A stretch of 64,000 nucleotides of DNA from positions 727,686 to 791,685 of the forward strand of contig MU001676.1 of NCBI GenBank assembly GCA_010093515.1, written 5' to 3'. This stretch comes from Lineolata rhizophorae. Its lineage: Eukaryota; Ascomycota; Dothideomycetes; Lineolatales; Lineolataceae. Positions 1 through 11,578 of this stretch are shown here, one piece after another (position 1 is the first letter of the stretch; the number at the start of each line of letters is the position of its first letter). The notes beneath the pieces are model-generated. The model worked only from the letters and a program-made list of their open reading frames with translations. It was not told the DNA's origin and searched no databases. A program made the position numbers and the translations under genes.

Positions 1-198
1 GGAGGGAACGCGCCTTTTTTGCCGCCCCCACCTTCGGCATCAGAAGTCAGGGCCGAGAGAAGGAGAGGAAGGAGGGAGGAACAGCCTGCTCAGTCGCAAC
101 CTACGCAGCCGCGACCTACGCAGCCGCAACCTACGCAGCTGCAACCGTCGGCCTCGGATCTTGGTTTTGATGATGGAGAGTTCGGCGAGTTCCAGTAG
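1..198 (+). CDS. C-terminal fragment of an unrecognised protein
   Basis: The first 66 codons of the window read as one open frame ending in TAG. The product is the tail of a longer protein whose start lies outside the window. It is low-complexity: a proline run, an Arg/Glu-rich stretch, four 15-bp repeats encoding QPTQP-like units, then an acidic end with two Phe-containing motifs (DDGEFGEFQ). I do not recognise the family, and the tail alone cannot tell a host gene from a mobile element. Confidence 0.4.
   Translation, partial: GGNAPFLPPPPSASEVRAERRRGRREEQPAQSQPTQPRPTQPQPTQLQPSASDLGFDDGEFGEFQ
91..150 (+). repeat. Four tandem 15-bp repeats
   Basis: Units start at 91, 106, 121 and 136 and differ by only a few bases (consensus cagccgcaacctacg). 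They are in frame and encode the QPTQP repeats of the partial protein above. Confidence 0.85.
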
Positions 199-740
199 CA
201 AGAGCTTCCTATATCAGGCAAATTAGAACAGGTCTATTGATGGACTATTTGTCCACGCGTAAACTGGCGGGTGCGTATAAACCGGTGCGGCTTGACACCC
301 GTTGGTTGGCTTTGCGCTGTGGTCAGGTACCTAATATTAGTAGCATTAACGGACGCATGTATAGATTTTATGTTGCATACTCCACACGGTTTAGGTCTTA
401 CTGCTCCCTTAAACTCTTAATCTGGGAGGGTGTTGAAAGCATGTTTTGTAAGCAGGAAGCCAACGACAGTCTATACAACCAAAAACAGCGTACCTCACCC
501 TCGACAAGGGCTATAACTCTTTACTTATATAAGACAGTGATAAGCAGTCTCTTTCAAGTGCTATAAACAAGCTCAATGTACCAGCCTAGTAAAACCATGC
601 TCCATTCCATGCTTACCTTGGCAAACATCTCAATGTGAACAACTCCGAACTCCGTCAAAACGCCTTCTTAATGCTACTTCGGCCACCATACTATCCCGAC
701 ATTGGAGGAGCGTAGATAAATGCACAATCAGTTGGATACA
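199..740. other. Intergenic, nothing recognised
   Basis: This 542-bp stretch lies between the end of the partial gene and the stop of the GILT-like gene on the other strand. A short open frame at 237-566 shows no recognisable domain or splice structure. I see no gene here. Confidence 0.5.
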
Positions 741-1735
741 TCAATGCTCCCCGTTCTCGTAAAGAGAGTTGACATCGCGAATTAGGTCCTCGGGTTCTGC
801 CCCATCATCACAGTCTTTCCATTGTCCGCCGTCCCTAACGCATCTGACTTTATCGGCTAACCGAACCTAGACGCTAGTCAGCATATCCGTTCTTCCCGCG
901 AGTCTTCCTCCCAGCTGATTGTGGCCCACATACCGTGCAGCTTATATGCACGTCCAAATCGTTGCTCCGTTCAACGCTCTCGCGCAACAGTCTGATCCCA
1001 TAAGCTCCATCATCCTTGCTAGAGCAGTCATTAAGTTTGCCGAAGTCTATCCCATGTTCAAGTGCACAGTCCTCGACGAGGCTTCTTTGCGGAATTTCCG
1101 AGTAATCGCGAGTGAGGCACATTGCAAAGCCAAGATAAATCTTGGGATCGGGGTACAACGTAGCAGCGCAGAGTTCGATGATATCGCCGAGGCATTCGGT
1201 TTGGCCGTGAGGACACTCAACGCCGTCGTCGTGGTCGGTCGTACTACATATAGGATCCTGTTAGCCAAGTTGCTGGAACGCGCTGGCCGATTTGAGGCAC
1301 TCCAATAGACTAGGGAGTGTTATAACCGTACACATACCGTCCAATAAAGGAGAGTTTGAAGTCTATCTTATCAGAAGCGTTCGCCATGGTAGGCAAAACT
1401 AGCTTTTGAAGGCAGTCCTTTGCGTCCGGACACTTCGACCTGCGCTGTGTCAGCTTACACGTGGTTCTGTGGCACACAAGTGCTAGTCCATACATGATGT
1501 GTGCCTCCAGCGGAACCTTCAACTCGGTTCCTCGCAGAGCCTCCTGATAAGGAAACCTGCATGAAATGGTCGGGCTGGGAAAAAGAAGTTGATGCAGGCA
1601 CCAGAGCAGCGCTACCACTCCCACGATGCGAAGTACGTTTCGGCGCAGTCGGGCGCAGCGTTGGCGCGGTTGCACCCATCCAACAGGGCGCTGGCAGTCG
1701 TCGTAGGGCAGTTTCTCGTCCATGTCGTCCGTCAA
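741..1735 (-). CDS. GILT-like thiol reductase (gamma-interferon-inducible lysosomal thiol reductase family)
   Basis: Four exons, complement(join(741..866, 934..1243, 1338..1439, 1494..1735)), give 259 residues. All three introns (67, 94, 54 nt) start GTATG and end AG. Residues about 34-52 form one hydrophobic segment after a charged N-terminus, so the protein is probably a single-pass type II protein of the secretory or vacuolar system rather than one with a cleaved signal. After it comes the reductase core: VPLEAHIM, then a cysteine pair CPDAKDC, then CPHGQTECLGDIIELC, which fits the family signature C-x-H-G-x2-E-C-x2-x-x4-C, and a C-terminal WKDC. Animal GILT reduces disulfides at low pH through CxxC. 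Here the first pair is spaced C-x5-C, which matches my recollection of fungal members but leaves the reaction uncertain. The 54-nt intron is a multiple of three without a stop, so retention would only insert 18 residues. Confidence 0.85.
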
Positions 1736-2399
1736 AGGCCGCGAACAGTGCCGTGGAGTGTGGCCGCAACGGGCTGCGGGGCTGATGCAGGCGAATATGG
1801 TGAGCTCTAGCTTCCGTCGGAGTTGGCTCGCCCAGACGCCAACTTTAGGAACGCAGGTCCCCAGTCACGTGTGAGGTCACGTGCTGAATTTCACTTCCCC
1901 CTTTAAAGTCCCGGGTTGACCTGAAGCTTTTAGGTCTCGATCAGAGAGGCTTTGTTCAGAAATTACTGTCGCATTGCGAAGCACGCGCCAATTGTTTTAT
2001 AATAGCAAAGCTAAAGCATCATCCTTTTATGCAAAGCAATCCAACTCAAGCAGGATTATTTGAATAGCTTGCAGTGATGAGCGCGATTGGCATAATCTAA
2101 ACCGTTCGGAATAATACAGACCCACTTGCACGGAGCGCACTGGCTAGAATACAACTACACCAAACAATGCAGCCCAGCTAGGGTAACCAGGGAACAAACT
2201 TGCTGAAAACCAACTAACTACTCCGTAGGCGAGCCAAAGCTAATGGGTATCACAGAAAACCACCCAGAAGAGTGCAAGACAACCGAGACGAAACGACCGA
2301 CCTCAACCAATCACCGCCGTTCCAATAGGACACGGGATGCCTCCTGAGAAGTGACGGCTTCCACAAATGTGGCCTCGTCGTCATAGGGCCATATGGATC
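1736..2399. other. Intergenic, promoter side of the GILT-like gene
   Basis: A 664-bp gap containing the twin CACGTG boxes. The left side is the 5' region of the GILT-like gene and the right side is the 3' flank of the acidic-repeat gene. No other gene is visible. Confidence 0.5.
1864..1883 (-). promoter_or_regulatory. Two GTCACGTG boxes upstream of the GILT-like gene
   Basis: Perfect GTCACGTG motifs occur at 1864-1871 and 1876-1883, 12 bp apart and about 130-150 bp upstream of the GILT-like start codon. RTCACGTG is the known site of Cbf1/CDEI-type bHLH factors in yeasts, and CACGTG is a general bHLH core. Factor binding here is inference. Confidence 0.4.
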
Positions 2400-4683
2400 C
2401 TAAGAGCTGGATCCAGTCTTCAGCTTCTTGAGCTGACCCTTGAGTTTCTTCGGCCACCGGGAGACGTTGGCAACCCCTTTCTTGAGCTTATTTGTAGCCC
2501 GTTCCATTCGTGTGACCGTTTGGCCGACGCCACGTACCGAGAATTGGAACGAGCTATTATACTCCTTAGGAGTGCCAACGGTCGGTTCTCCCCCGGTGTT
2601 TGCTTGAGTTTGTGGAGCCGGGAGAAATTCGTTGGGGGTAATGTCATGACCCCCGGTCTCCTGCTGCTCCGCCGAAGAGCTCTTCACCTCCGGGCCCCGT
2701 TCCTGTGTCGTGGCGACCTTGATGGCCTCGATCGGCTCCCCAGGAACGAGGAGGCCAGGTTGCTGACCTTGATGTTTTCCGCCGGCAACATCAAGGTCCT
2801 GGTCTTTCAGGATGATCCAGGAGTGTTGAACTGGCTCCCAGATGATGATAGTATCATCATATTTGGTGAGCTCCTCCGGACCATCCTCTACCGAAAACGA
2901 GCCAGGAATTCCCTCGAGGGGATCGTCGTTTAGCGCGGCCTCGGGCGTCGAAGCCGCTCCGGAAATCCCATCCGGTTTACCACCATGGGTGCTGCCATGG
3001 TGCTCCGATGATAGCGGTGCATTCCCCTCATCGCGGGCGATTGTGCACCACAGATCATCGTCGGCATCCTCTGGCAGCCCCGGCAGGTCCGAGTTCTTGG
3101 GAGACTCTTCCGACGCCGAGGTCTCCCCTGTATTCTCGCTCGGACCTGTGGTGGACCGGGACGATCCCTGGTCGGAGCGATCGACTTCGGACCCCGAAGT
3201 CGTCGACTGCGGTTCGCCGGCAGAGGTCTCCTTGGTGCGACTGCTTTAGTTAGTCATTTATGCTCAAAAGTCTGTAAAATCACCAAGCAGGAGTAACTTA
3301 CGCCTTTTCTTCTTCAATGATCATTCCCAGCTCCTCCTCCTCGTCCGGGAATTCGAAAGCGCTCACCTTCGCGAGCCAGCACTTCTTGCTGCTCGCGACC
3401 TCATCTGATGCAGGTGTCGTGGCAGCCCCACGACCCTCACTGGTTGCTGCAGTCTCGTCCTCGACAGCACGTTCCTCAGGATCGTCCGACAGTGCGGACA
3501 TATCACCCGAGGATATCTCGGCGTAAGGCTTGAAGCCGCCGGTCGGGAGGATCGCAGGAGAGGAACTGCTGCGAGGACGAGTCTGAATATTGTCGACATA
3601 GTCGAACAAATCACCTCCGCGCGAGGCGGCTGACGAGTGAGAGCGGAGCCGCGGGAGGATGCTGTCGGTCCAGTCAACCGTCTTAGGAGGGGGGCGGCCA
3701 CCATAGGAGGAGGATGAGTGTGAGAGGAGGCGGACGCAATAGGAGGAGGAGAAGTTGGGAGAGGAACCGCCATCGGAAGAGGGGAAGGAGGAGGAGCAGC
3801 CGCTCCGGGAGAGGGGAGTGTTGCCAGCTGGTGGCCAGGATTGAGAGGAGCGTCGTAAAAGTATTCGGCCATGTTGACCTCTTTATTCCTGCCCGTAGGA
3901 GTTGCGGACATGTTGTACGCCCTTGTGCCAGGCGACATCTCCTTCTTCTCGAAATACGTCCTTATTTTACTTGTGCCTTGGTAATGGCAGACTGTGTGGC
4001 CATGCCAGAGGCCATTACCATTTGCGTCGAGTTCGACGCTCAGGCGCGACTTGAAGGGATACTCTTCCGGCGACAGGGTGATGTCTTCGTATGGGCGGCG
4101 AGGCCTCGGCATCGACGCATCCGGCGTAAGTTCTCCGTTCTCCATGCTCCGCCATATGAACCGGGAGACGTGATTCTCCATCTGCACACAGATGACGTCG
4201 TTCTCGACACTGGTGCCATTATCGTACTCAAAGTCGGTGTTGGCATAACCATCGGAGGAATCAGCGATGGGACCGACTGCTGCAACATCCGAGCTCGCAA
4301 TGGTGCCTATGTTGTAGGCTGAAGAGTCGGCGACAAGGCCAACGGCAGAAGCAGACGGGTCAGTGACGGCGCTAACAGCGGTGGCCGAGTCAGCAATGAC
4401 AGGTGCGGCAACAGCACCATGGCGGTTTCGGGAGTTGTTACTGCCACATGCATAGCGTTAGTATTCGAGTGTCTGCCAAACTTGGCCTAGAAACTTACGC
4501 ATTTTCTTCGGCAATGATCATCTCCAGCTCTTCATCCTCATCGAGGATATTAGCGGCGGCCAATGCCACGCGATCGTGCCAGGATGACGACCCATTTTCT
4601 TCCGCAATGATCAACTCCAGCTCCTCATCTTCGTCTGGGATATTGGCTGCGGCCAATGCCACACGGTCCATCCAGGATGACAT
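2400..4683 (-). CDS. Unrecognised protein with three copies of an acidic W...EE module
   Basis: The chosen start (4683) gives MSSWMD, which begins the first copy of an internal repeat; an upstream in-frame ATG at 4881 adds an unrelated tail. Exon 1 (4499-4683) holds two tandem ~30-residue copies of a module with an initial Trp, hydrophobic residues, and an acidic end (DEDEELELIIAEEN). A third copy ends exon 2. Introns 4441-4498 and 3241-3301 have GTAAGT donors and CTAAC-like branch sites. Exon 3 (2400-3240) is Ser/Glu/Gly-rich and ends in a basic tail (KKLKGQLKKLK). Between 4440 and 3302 the reading frame changes once. A further intron at 3828-3970 (GTAAAA donor, CAG acceptor) would restore it and give 673 residues, but that intron is a guess. 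Function unknown. Confidence 0.5.
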
Positions 4684-6273
4684 CGCTGCTAGCAAAGATT
4701 GTGGAAATGGAGTAAGGTAGGAAGGGGTCCGAAGACGCGAGAGGGTAATGAAAGTAGGCGGGATTAGGATGCAATAGGAGCGAGGTGTGTTACGGCTCTC
4801 GCGAAGGCTGCCGAAGCTGCGGAGCAGCTGGATAGCCAAGCGGCGCCAGGAAAGAGCTCGTGGGATCGAAATTCTATGCAAGAGGCCGTGAGGCTAATGC
4901 AAGTGTAAAAGTAAGATCGATCGAGTTGGTTGTGTACTTCGCTCTGGTCGAGAGGAATCTCTGGCATGAGCGAAGGGAAGCTGTGATCGATGTGTGGGAG
5001 AGACGACAATCGGGTGGGTGAGAGGGATGAAATATGTGTGGGCGGGAGAGAGATTTGTGTGAAGGCGCGGTTAGGGCTCACATTCACACAGAACAAGCGA
5101 TATTCTGGTGAAGTGATTCGGTTGATCTATCGTGGTTAATAGACTCGGTTGGACGCGTGAACCGCCGAAACCCTGGCAGCATCAGAGCGAGCGATGTGGA
5201 CACAGCTAATGAAGTTTTGTTGTATAGATCCACAAAGCTATTTGTGGACAACTGTTTCGGTATAAATCTTAGGCATCGATCTATCTAGATCCCGATAGAT
5301 CGTCCCTCGTGCGGCTTGGTAGAGTGGCAACGTGCTATCTATACATTGTAAGAGCTATGTATCGCAACACTTGCTGGCTTCTGTAGGGCGTCCGAGTTCG
5401 AAGCACACTTGGCGCTTCTATACCCCTAGAGAATAGTATAGAAGGTACTATCCCGCGTAGGTACTACGGATGTTTTTAGCAATGCTTCGCGCGCTGTCTT
5501 ATTCAATCCAAGGCATAGAAATGCCTCAAAACGGACTACTCCCACGACCTTAGAAAACAGGGATTTCTTAGTAACTCGATGTGATTAAAATGCAGCATAT
5601 ATATAGGGTAATGCTGTTGACAGAGATTGAACATGCCAACGTCCCCAACGGTTTAGAAAGTCCGCCTTTTCAGTGCTCTTTATTTCCCAGCCAAACAGAA
5701 GGACATAAAATATCTGCCTGCTAACACAAACGTCCTGAAGCATTCTGTTTGAGCGGGTTGGATCATTGTCGCAGCCTACAGTAGTCCGCCTGTTTGCGGA
5801 CATGGCAACGTGAGGCATGGGGCGATCTCTTTAGCGTCTAGCATGCGCGGCTCTAGCACCCTTGCAAGTTGAAAAGTGAGGCAATAGCACGCCCTCGAAG
5901 ATATTCGAGTTTTTGTGGAACAAAAATGCAGATTTGAAGCGGAATGGATGTACCCTGAGTGGCAAGGCCATCCAAATCACAGCCAGACAGAGGAGTGAAG
6001 TCAGGGCGGCGATGCAGTGAGCCGGGCACGCTAGGGTCTACATACGTAGCTGCACGGCTCGGGTGGAACACCAGCTCTGCTCGAGCCGCTGAACGCAGCG
6101 GGCGCTATTCCCGGGGCGCGGATGTTTTCGCGGTCGCCCTTCCTCGGCACCTGCGAGCCCCGCCAACCCCACGCTACACAGTCATAGTCCATCTGCTCCA
6201 ATACTCTACTTCTTCAACCCGCGCCTGCAATTTTCCTCGACTTGCCGGACACGCACCTTAGGCGCTCAGCCGC
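4684..6273. other. Long intergenic region
   Basis: This 1.6-kb gap lies between two divergently transcribed genes and so should hold both promoters. No open frame shows a recognisable domain. A tRNA-like stretch near 5310-5410 was considered and rejected. Confidence 0.4.
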
Positions 6274-7453
6274 ATGAATTTCTCGTTGCGATACTATACG
6301 CGGCCTCCTAATTCGCTTCGTGCCTCCATCAACGGCCAAGGCGTCCTTGTCCCACCGATTGCGACATCTCGGATCTTCACGGCCGCGAAAGCTCGACGAA
6401 CCATGGCGACCGCGATGGGCAAGCGCCTTGAGGGCAAGACTATCGTCGTCACCGGAGCGTCATCTGGGATTGGGAAGAGCACAGCCATCGAATTCGCTCG
6501 CACATCGCCGAAGAACTTGAAGCTAGTTCTTACCGCCCGGCGAATCGACACCCTAAAGCAGATCGCCGAGGAGATTAGGAAAGAAGTTGGCGACGGCGTG
6601 AAAGTGCTACCAGTCAAGCTTGACGTGAGCAACGCGGATGAAGTGCGAGGATTTGTGGACTCTCTACCCGCAGAGTTGAAGGAAATCGATGTTCTTGTGA
6701 ACAACGCGTGAGCTCAAACCCCTCTGACTTCAAGGAGACTTCTCTCTAGCTAAGTGAAATTAGTGGTCTCGTGAAAGGTGTCGCTCAGGCACCGAATATT
6801 GCGGAGGAGGACATCAATCTGATGATGGCGACCAACGTCACCGGCCTCATCAATATGACCCAGGCGGTTCTTCCCATATTCAAGAAACGGCCAGACGGCG
6901 GACACGGAGATATCATCAATGTGGGAAGCATTGCGGGTAGAGAGCCGTACCAGGGAGGAAGTATCTACTGCGCAACGAAGGCTGCCGTACGGAGCTTTAC
7001 AGATGCTATGCGCCGAGAGCTCATCGCAACTCGGATTCGTGTCATTGAGATTGACCCTGGCCAGGTGGAAACGGTATGTTAGCGTGGTGTAGCCCGCATT
7101 GTCGAGTTCGAGGCCTGACTTTAAGCAGGAGTTTTCTGTTGTCCGGTTCTACGGGGACAAGTCCAAGGCCGACGCTGTCTACAAGTATGTTTTGATGAGA
7201 TTCTTTTGCGAACGGATTGCTAACAGCACATAGGGGTTGTGAACCACTTACGCCAGACGATATAGCAGAGGTGATTGTGTTCGCAGCTGGCCGCCGGGAG
7301 AATGTCGTCATCGCTGATACTTTGATATTTCCCAATCACCAGGTATGTACCGCCCACTGTTTTTTAGCTCTGCCGAAAGCCCTGATCCACCCTACGAGTG
7401 CGGAGCTGACGTTTTAGAAGGCGGCAGCTACAGTCATGCATAGGAAGTCTTAA
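6274..7453 (+). CDS. Short-chain dehydrogenase/reductase, YMR226C (3-hydroxy acid dehydrogenase) type
   Basis: Five exons join(6274..6707, 6764..7073, 7129..7184, 7234..7342, 7418..7453) encode 314 residues, or 271 from the second Met at 6403. Numbered from 6403, the NADP-binding TGASSGIG is at residues 17-24 and the catalytic Ser157, Tyr170 and Lys174 are present in the usual order (VGSIAGRE, then YCATK). The end ADTLIFPNHQ followed by VMHRKS is typical of the yeast YMR226C family, NADP-dependent oxidoreductases acting on serine, L-allo-threonine and other 3-hydroxy acids. Yeast YMR226C has 267 residues, so 6403 matches the core enzyme. The 43-residue extension from 6274 is rich in Arg/Ser with no acidic residue and looks like a mitochondrial presequence, so two isoforms are possible. 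All introns have GTRNGN donors and AG acceptors. Confidence 0.9.
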
Positions 7454-9087
7454 AGCCTTGCTCTAACGAGTACCTAGGCCGGCACCAGGGGTGCTATGTA
7501 CAAGAAACCAAGCCTCTAGTCATTTCCGTCGGAAATCCTTTATGCCATGAAACGAGAAACTTCTTATGTATACTTGTATATAGTATAGAAATAAATGGTA
7601 CAAAGCTGTTGGATCGTTCTTTCGGTTAGGTATATGCCCTTGATCCTATTCAAGGTGCCCTTGAGACATAGGCACCGGGTATAGGGCCAAAGGATTTGAG
7701 GCTCCAGAAGGATCCGAGTCAACTAGGGGTACACATATCCGTATTTCCGTTAGACGGGGGATGGTTTGGTGTGCCATCGAAATTCGACTTTTGTGAATGT
7801 GTATATAGGTGAGGGGTTGAAGATAATTGGGTAGGGTGAAACGTCGAGGCTATGAACTCGCGTAGCTAATTACATTCTATTAAGAGCCAAATAGTAATCA
7901 CGTACCGGGGTGGCACGCCTATGAAGGTCTTAGCGCAACGGTTACTTATTCCTTGGTGGGTTTCCAATACGGTTTTGCAATGAAAATCGTAAACAGATTT
8001 GAGTTCCTGTCTCCCTATCATACTGTCGTAAATTCAAATCAATGTTAGAGACGAAGAAATTGCTCTGTATGTCTTAGCTACAGACGTTCTGCTCCCGACC
8101 TCCTGTATGAATAAGTGTTACTGTACTCCGTAGGCTTTACGATGAACGGGGGTGCAGTTTGTATTCTGAACAAGACGACTGCCTAGATTGGACGCACATA
8201 GAAATCGGGTATATCCCTGGTGCAAAATCTATACGGTATGCTGCGCAGTGAATAAGGGGCGAGGGAGTACTCTGTAGGTACAGAGTGCTCCGTAGAAGCG
8301 CCGGATTTGGCTGTGTGGCGTCGAAGCAGGCACCCGGGGAAGACGCGTGGGTCCGTGGCGCGCGCAAGGCGACGCGAAAGCCGGTTCTGCTCACCCAGAC
8401 CGCCTGCCAACGCGTCAGACCCTTGCTTCCACCGTCAGGACTCGAGGGGAGTCGAGTCACGGCCGCCTGTCTCGCCTCGTTCAGAGGCCCGGCACCTCCT
8501 GTACAGAGCACACAGGTTGGTGCTCCCGAAGCAGCAGGTGCCACTCTTTCTTGACGCTGCCCTTCGCTTGCCCTTCGCGCCGCGCTCTACCCTCCAACGG
8601 TCTTCTAGCTATCGCGACATCTGAACTTCACCGCCGACAACATTCACGCTCCCGGGCTTCTAACTAGCCTGTTAGTCGTGCATTCTCTGGTATACCTCTC
8701 GGAATATACGGGCTCATAGAGCAAATTTCAAAAGCCGAAATACGTACTCTGTGCAGTCAGTTTGTTGGCTGTTCTATTTGGCGGCACTTCAGAACCTCCG
8801 CAACCGCACTAGCTCAGGTCATTCCTGCGTTAAGAGCATTCAGTAGAACGCGAGCGTTGTCTACTGTTCTTTGGTGTTGATTAGCTGGTGCTGCTAGGTG
8901 ATTCTGCCTAGCCGCACAGTGCTACATCGCTATGATATCGCCACTCTTATTCTAATCCCACACGTTCGTCCCTTCACCACTTCCGCCGCGCCTCCACTTG
9001 TCAACTTCTGCTCCCTGTCGTCAAAGACAAAGTCGTATATATCTCACCAAAGCCTTTTTGCTCCTGTTCTTTTAGCCGATTCTGACC
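7454..9087. other. Long intergenic region
   Basis: This 1.6-kb gap holds the 3' flank of the dehydrogenase and the promoter of the next gene. Overlapping open frames at 8137-8667 exist on both strands in several frames at once. That points to GC-rich chance openness; none shows a domain. Confidence 0.4.
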
Positions 9088-9123
9088 TTGTCAACTTTCG
9101 TCCGACATTCGTCTGATCTCGTC

Positions 9124-10714
9124 ATGGCTCTCTTGGGGACCCTTGTCAATAACCGAATCATTAACCGAGTCTGGGGACTCTTCTCTCCTGCCCGTCCACC
9201 CGTACCTAATGCTCAACCTCAACTAGACAATGAGTCCCCTTCTGTGGCAGCTTTTGGGAGGCACGGAGGTTCTCGCGAAGACGTAGACTATACATCCCCG
9301 GCCCGAACGACCGCGCGCAGCAGGCTAACGCCTCTTGAGTCCGGTCTGGCTGCCAGAACCCCTGCATTACCTGTTTCTTCGGACCACTCTTTGCTCTCCG
9401 TGTCCGGAGGTACCTTGGTCCCGGCCACTGATAGGTTGGGCGATACGTCTCCTACCTTTCAGAATAATGAGCACACCTTAGTCGACGTTGGCGATGAGAA
9501 CGACCCGGAGAATCTGAAGTCATATGACCCTGAGGAAATGCGTCGGACCCAAGCTATTGAAGCTCATCAGTTGGCTATGGACGGGTGGCATGAGCATGAG
9601 ATTGTGGTGATTCAGAAGATTGCTTACCGAGGGTTGGAACCACTGATGCCGGATAACTGGCTGGATGATTTCCCTTCGCTGCCGAGAGAGCTGTTTGGAT
9701 CTGATGAGGAAGCCTTTATCCGCCATCGTTATGGCAGGGAGTACAGAGGTAAGCATTTCTACGATCGCCACTCGTATGGGCGTATGCTAATGGATGTCTG
9801 CCTATTTCTTAGCCATTAAATACCTCAACGACCTGATACTTGTCGGCTCGCGTGTTCGTGACGCAATTACGTACAAAAACCACACTCGTCCAGAGATCAT
9901 TCTCGCAAAGGCTATCAAGAACTATCTAAAATGGGCAATGCAAGACGGCAAGGTTGACACCAACCGTGCTCCACCGATTTATTTCGTTTGTGCCCAGTCC
10001 CCGACTACGACTGTTGAGCAAATGCAGGCGGTTATGAAGCAACGTCTGAATACGATTGCTGCCAAATACCAGGAGATTGCTCGCAGGGGAGAGATCGACA
10101 CGTCCGTTCCTGTCTTGTGGGGATTCATCTGCACTAGCAATCTCGTAGCTTGCACCAGCTACAACCTCGCAAACACGGAACCCGAACTGTCTAACGTTTG
10201 CATCTATACGTATGACAGCTCGGGCAAGGACGTGTGGCACGCGCTTGGCATCGCGATTGCGGCAAACCAGATTCGCAATGTTATGATGGACATTCAGAGG
10301 GACATTGAAGTTTCATGCGGACCTAGGTCCTCGCCTTTAATATATTCTAGCCCGGCCCCTTCCAGCGTACTTTCTCATAGGCGCGCGAGAGAGGCCTCGG
10401 CCGAGACAACCCTCCAGTCTCGCGAGAGAGACGGCAAGAGCGGCTGCAAACGGTTTCGTCAGGATTTGGAGGGTGCTTCGAAAGAATACGCTTCTCCGAC
10501 GGACACACCTCTTCGCCGTCATACTCACGCCTACGACGGAAAAACTGCGGCGGAAACCAATCTTCGCCTCTTCAGGAGGCATTCGCAGGGACATTCGTCA
10601 GAGGAGGACGAAGCGGATGAGGCGAATACTACCCGTAAGAGGCGCTTTGATGGTGAAGATGCGGCTAGTAGGGCTGCTCCTGGGAAGAAGATTAAGATTG
10701 AATCGGAAGCTTGA
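9124..10714 (+). CDS. Conserved Pezizomycotina protein of unknown function
   Basis: Two exons, 9124..9748 and 9813..10714 (64-nt intron, GTAAGC donor, TTAG acceptor), encode 508 residues. An in-frame ATG at 9088 would add 12 residues; I prefer 9124 because its context and the following hydrophobic start look more natural, but this is weak. The first ~140 residues are low-complexity. A globular part (about residues 150-400) has the pattern I associate with a widespread filamentous-fungal family of unknown function: IKYLNDLILVGSRVRDAI, then a region around VLWGFICTS, then DVWHALGIAIAANQIRN. The C-terminal ~110 residues are charged and contain KKIKIE and TRKRR stretches suggesting nuclear import. 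No catalytic motif is evident. Confidence 0.7.
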
Positions 10715-11578
10715 ATTGGAGTCGGCGATGTGCTCTGAACTTAGTTCTAGAAGCGCTCTTGCTTGGAGATGTAGGCGATGGCGCCATTGTAAGGAATCGT
10801 TTCTGGTAGCTTGCCTCTCTCCTTGATTTTCTTTTGTCTCTGTCGGATTTGAACGCCGGGTAATGCCCGGAAGTCGAAGTCCAGACTGAAGAGTTGACGG
10901 CAGGTAGATACCCTTTTTGAGCGTTGCATGAGCATAGCCGGTAATTGGGGATCTTTGATACTCCTGGAAAGCTGGAAAGGCTTGAAATGGCAAAGGTGAT
11001 CAACTGGAGTTGCAGCGATAGATTAATCGTGATGAGCCTGGGGACTAGAATGTTGGCGGTTTAGGTGGTACTTTTGAGTTACTCTTTAAACCTAGACTTA
11101 TCATACAGATGTGGCATTTTGATACTGCCACCAGCGACGGCAGCGAATTTAATTTACGTTGCTGTAGGCGGGCAGTAACGTGGAAGATGAGTTGTGCATA
11201 GTGCGGAGTAGTAGCCTGGATACGTACTTCCGTACTCGTTTAAGCTCTCTACACTTACTGTACAGTATTTGTTTACTCGACAGTCAATTCTCTGGTATCT
11301 TTGTCTAATTGTTCCCAGCAGCGTTTAAATTTGTTGGCCGCACATTAAGTGGGCTACCGGAGTGCGAGCGAAGAAAGTTTCGCGGTGATCGCAAGGAGGC
11401 GGGTGGGAAAATATTTCCCCGGCATCTCCGAGCGGCTTGGAGCTCCCCTCATGCCAGGCACCACCAGGCGAGGCGATTTGCGTCGGAAGCTTCGCGTCTT
11501 TTTCTGCAGAGCGTGTCCGTCCCCCACCAAACCACTTCTGATCCGCGACAGCACCACGCAGCCCGGAGATTCGCCGAT
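10715..11578. other. Intergenic, CCT1 promoter region
   Basis: An 864-bp gap between two genes on the plus strand. It includes the 5' region of CCT1. Small open frames on both strands overlap each other and show no domain. Confidence 0.4.

Noticed and set aside
2367-3253. Plus-strand frames opposite the acidic-repeat gene
   Set aside because: The minus strand has matching splice sites, module repeats and one continuous frame from 3240 to 2400; the plus frames have none.
5310-5410. Possible tRNA gene (GGTAGAGTGG-like A box and GTTCGAA-like B box)
   Set aside because: The stems cannot be paired into a cloverleaf by eye and the B box does not fit GGTTCGANTCC.
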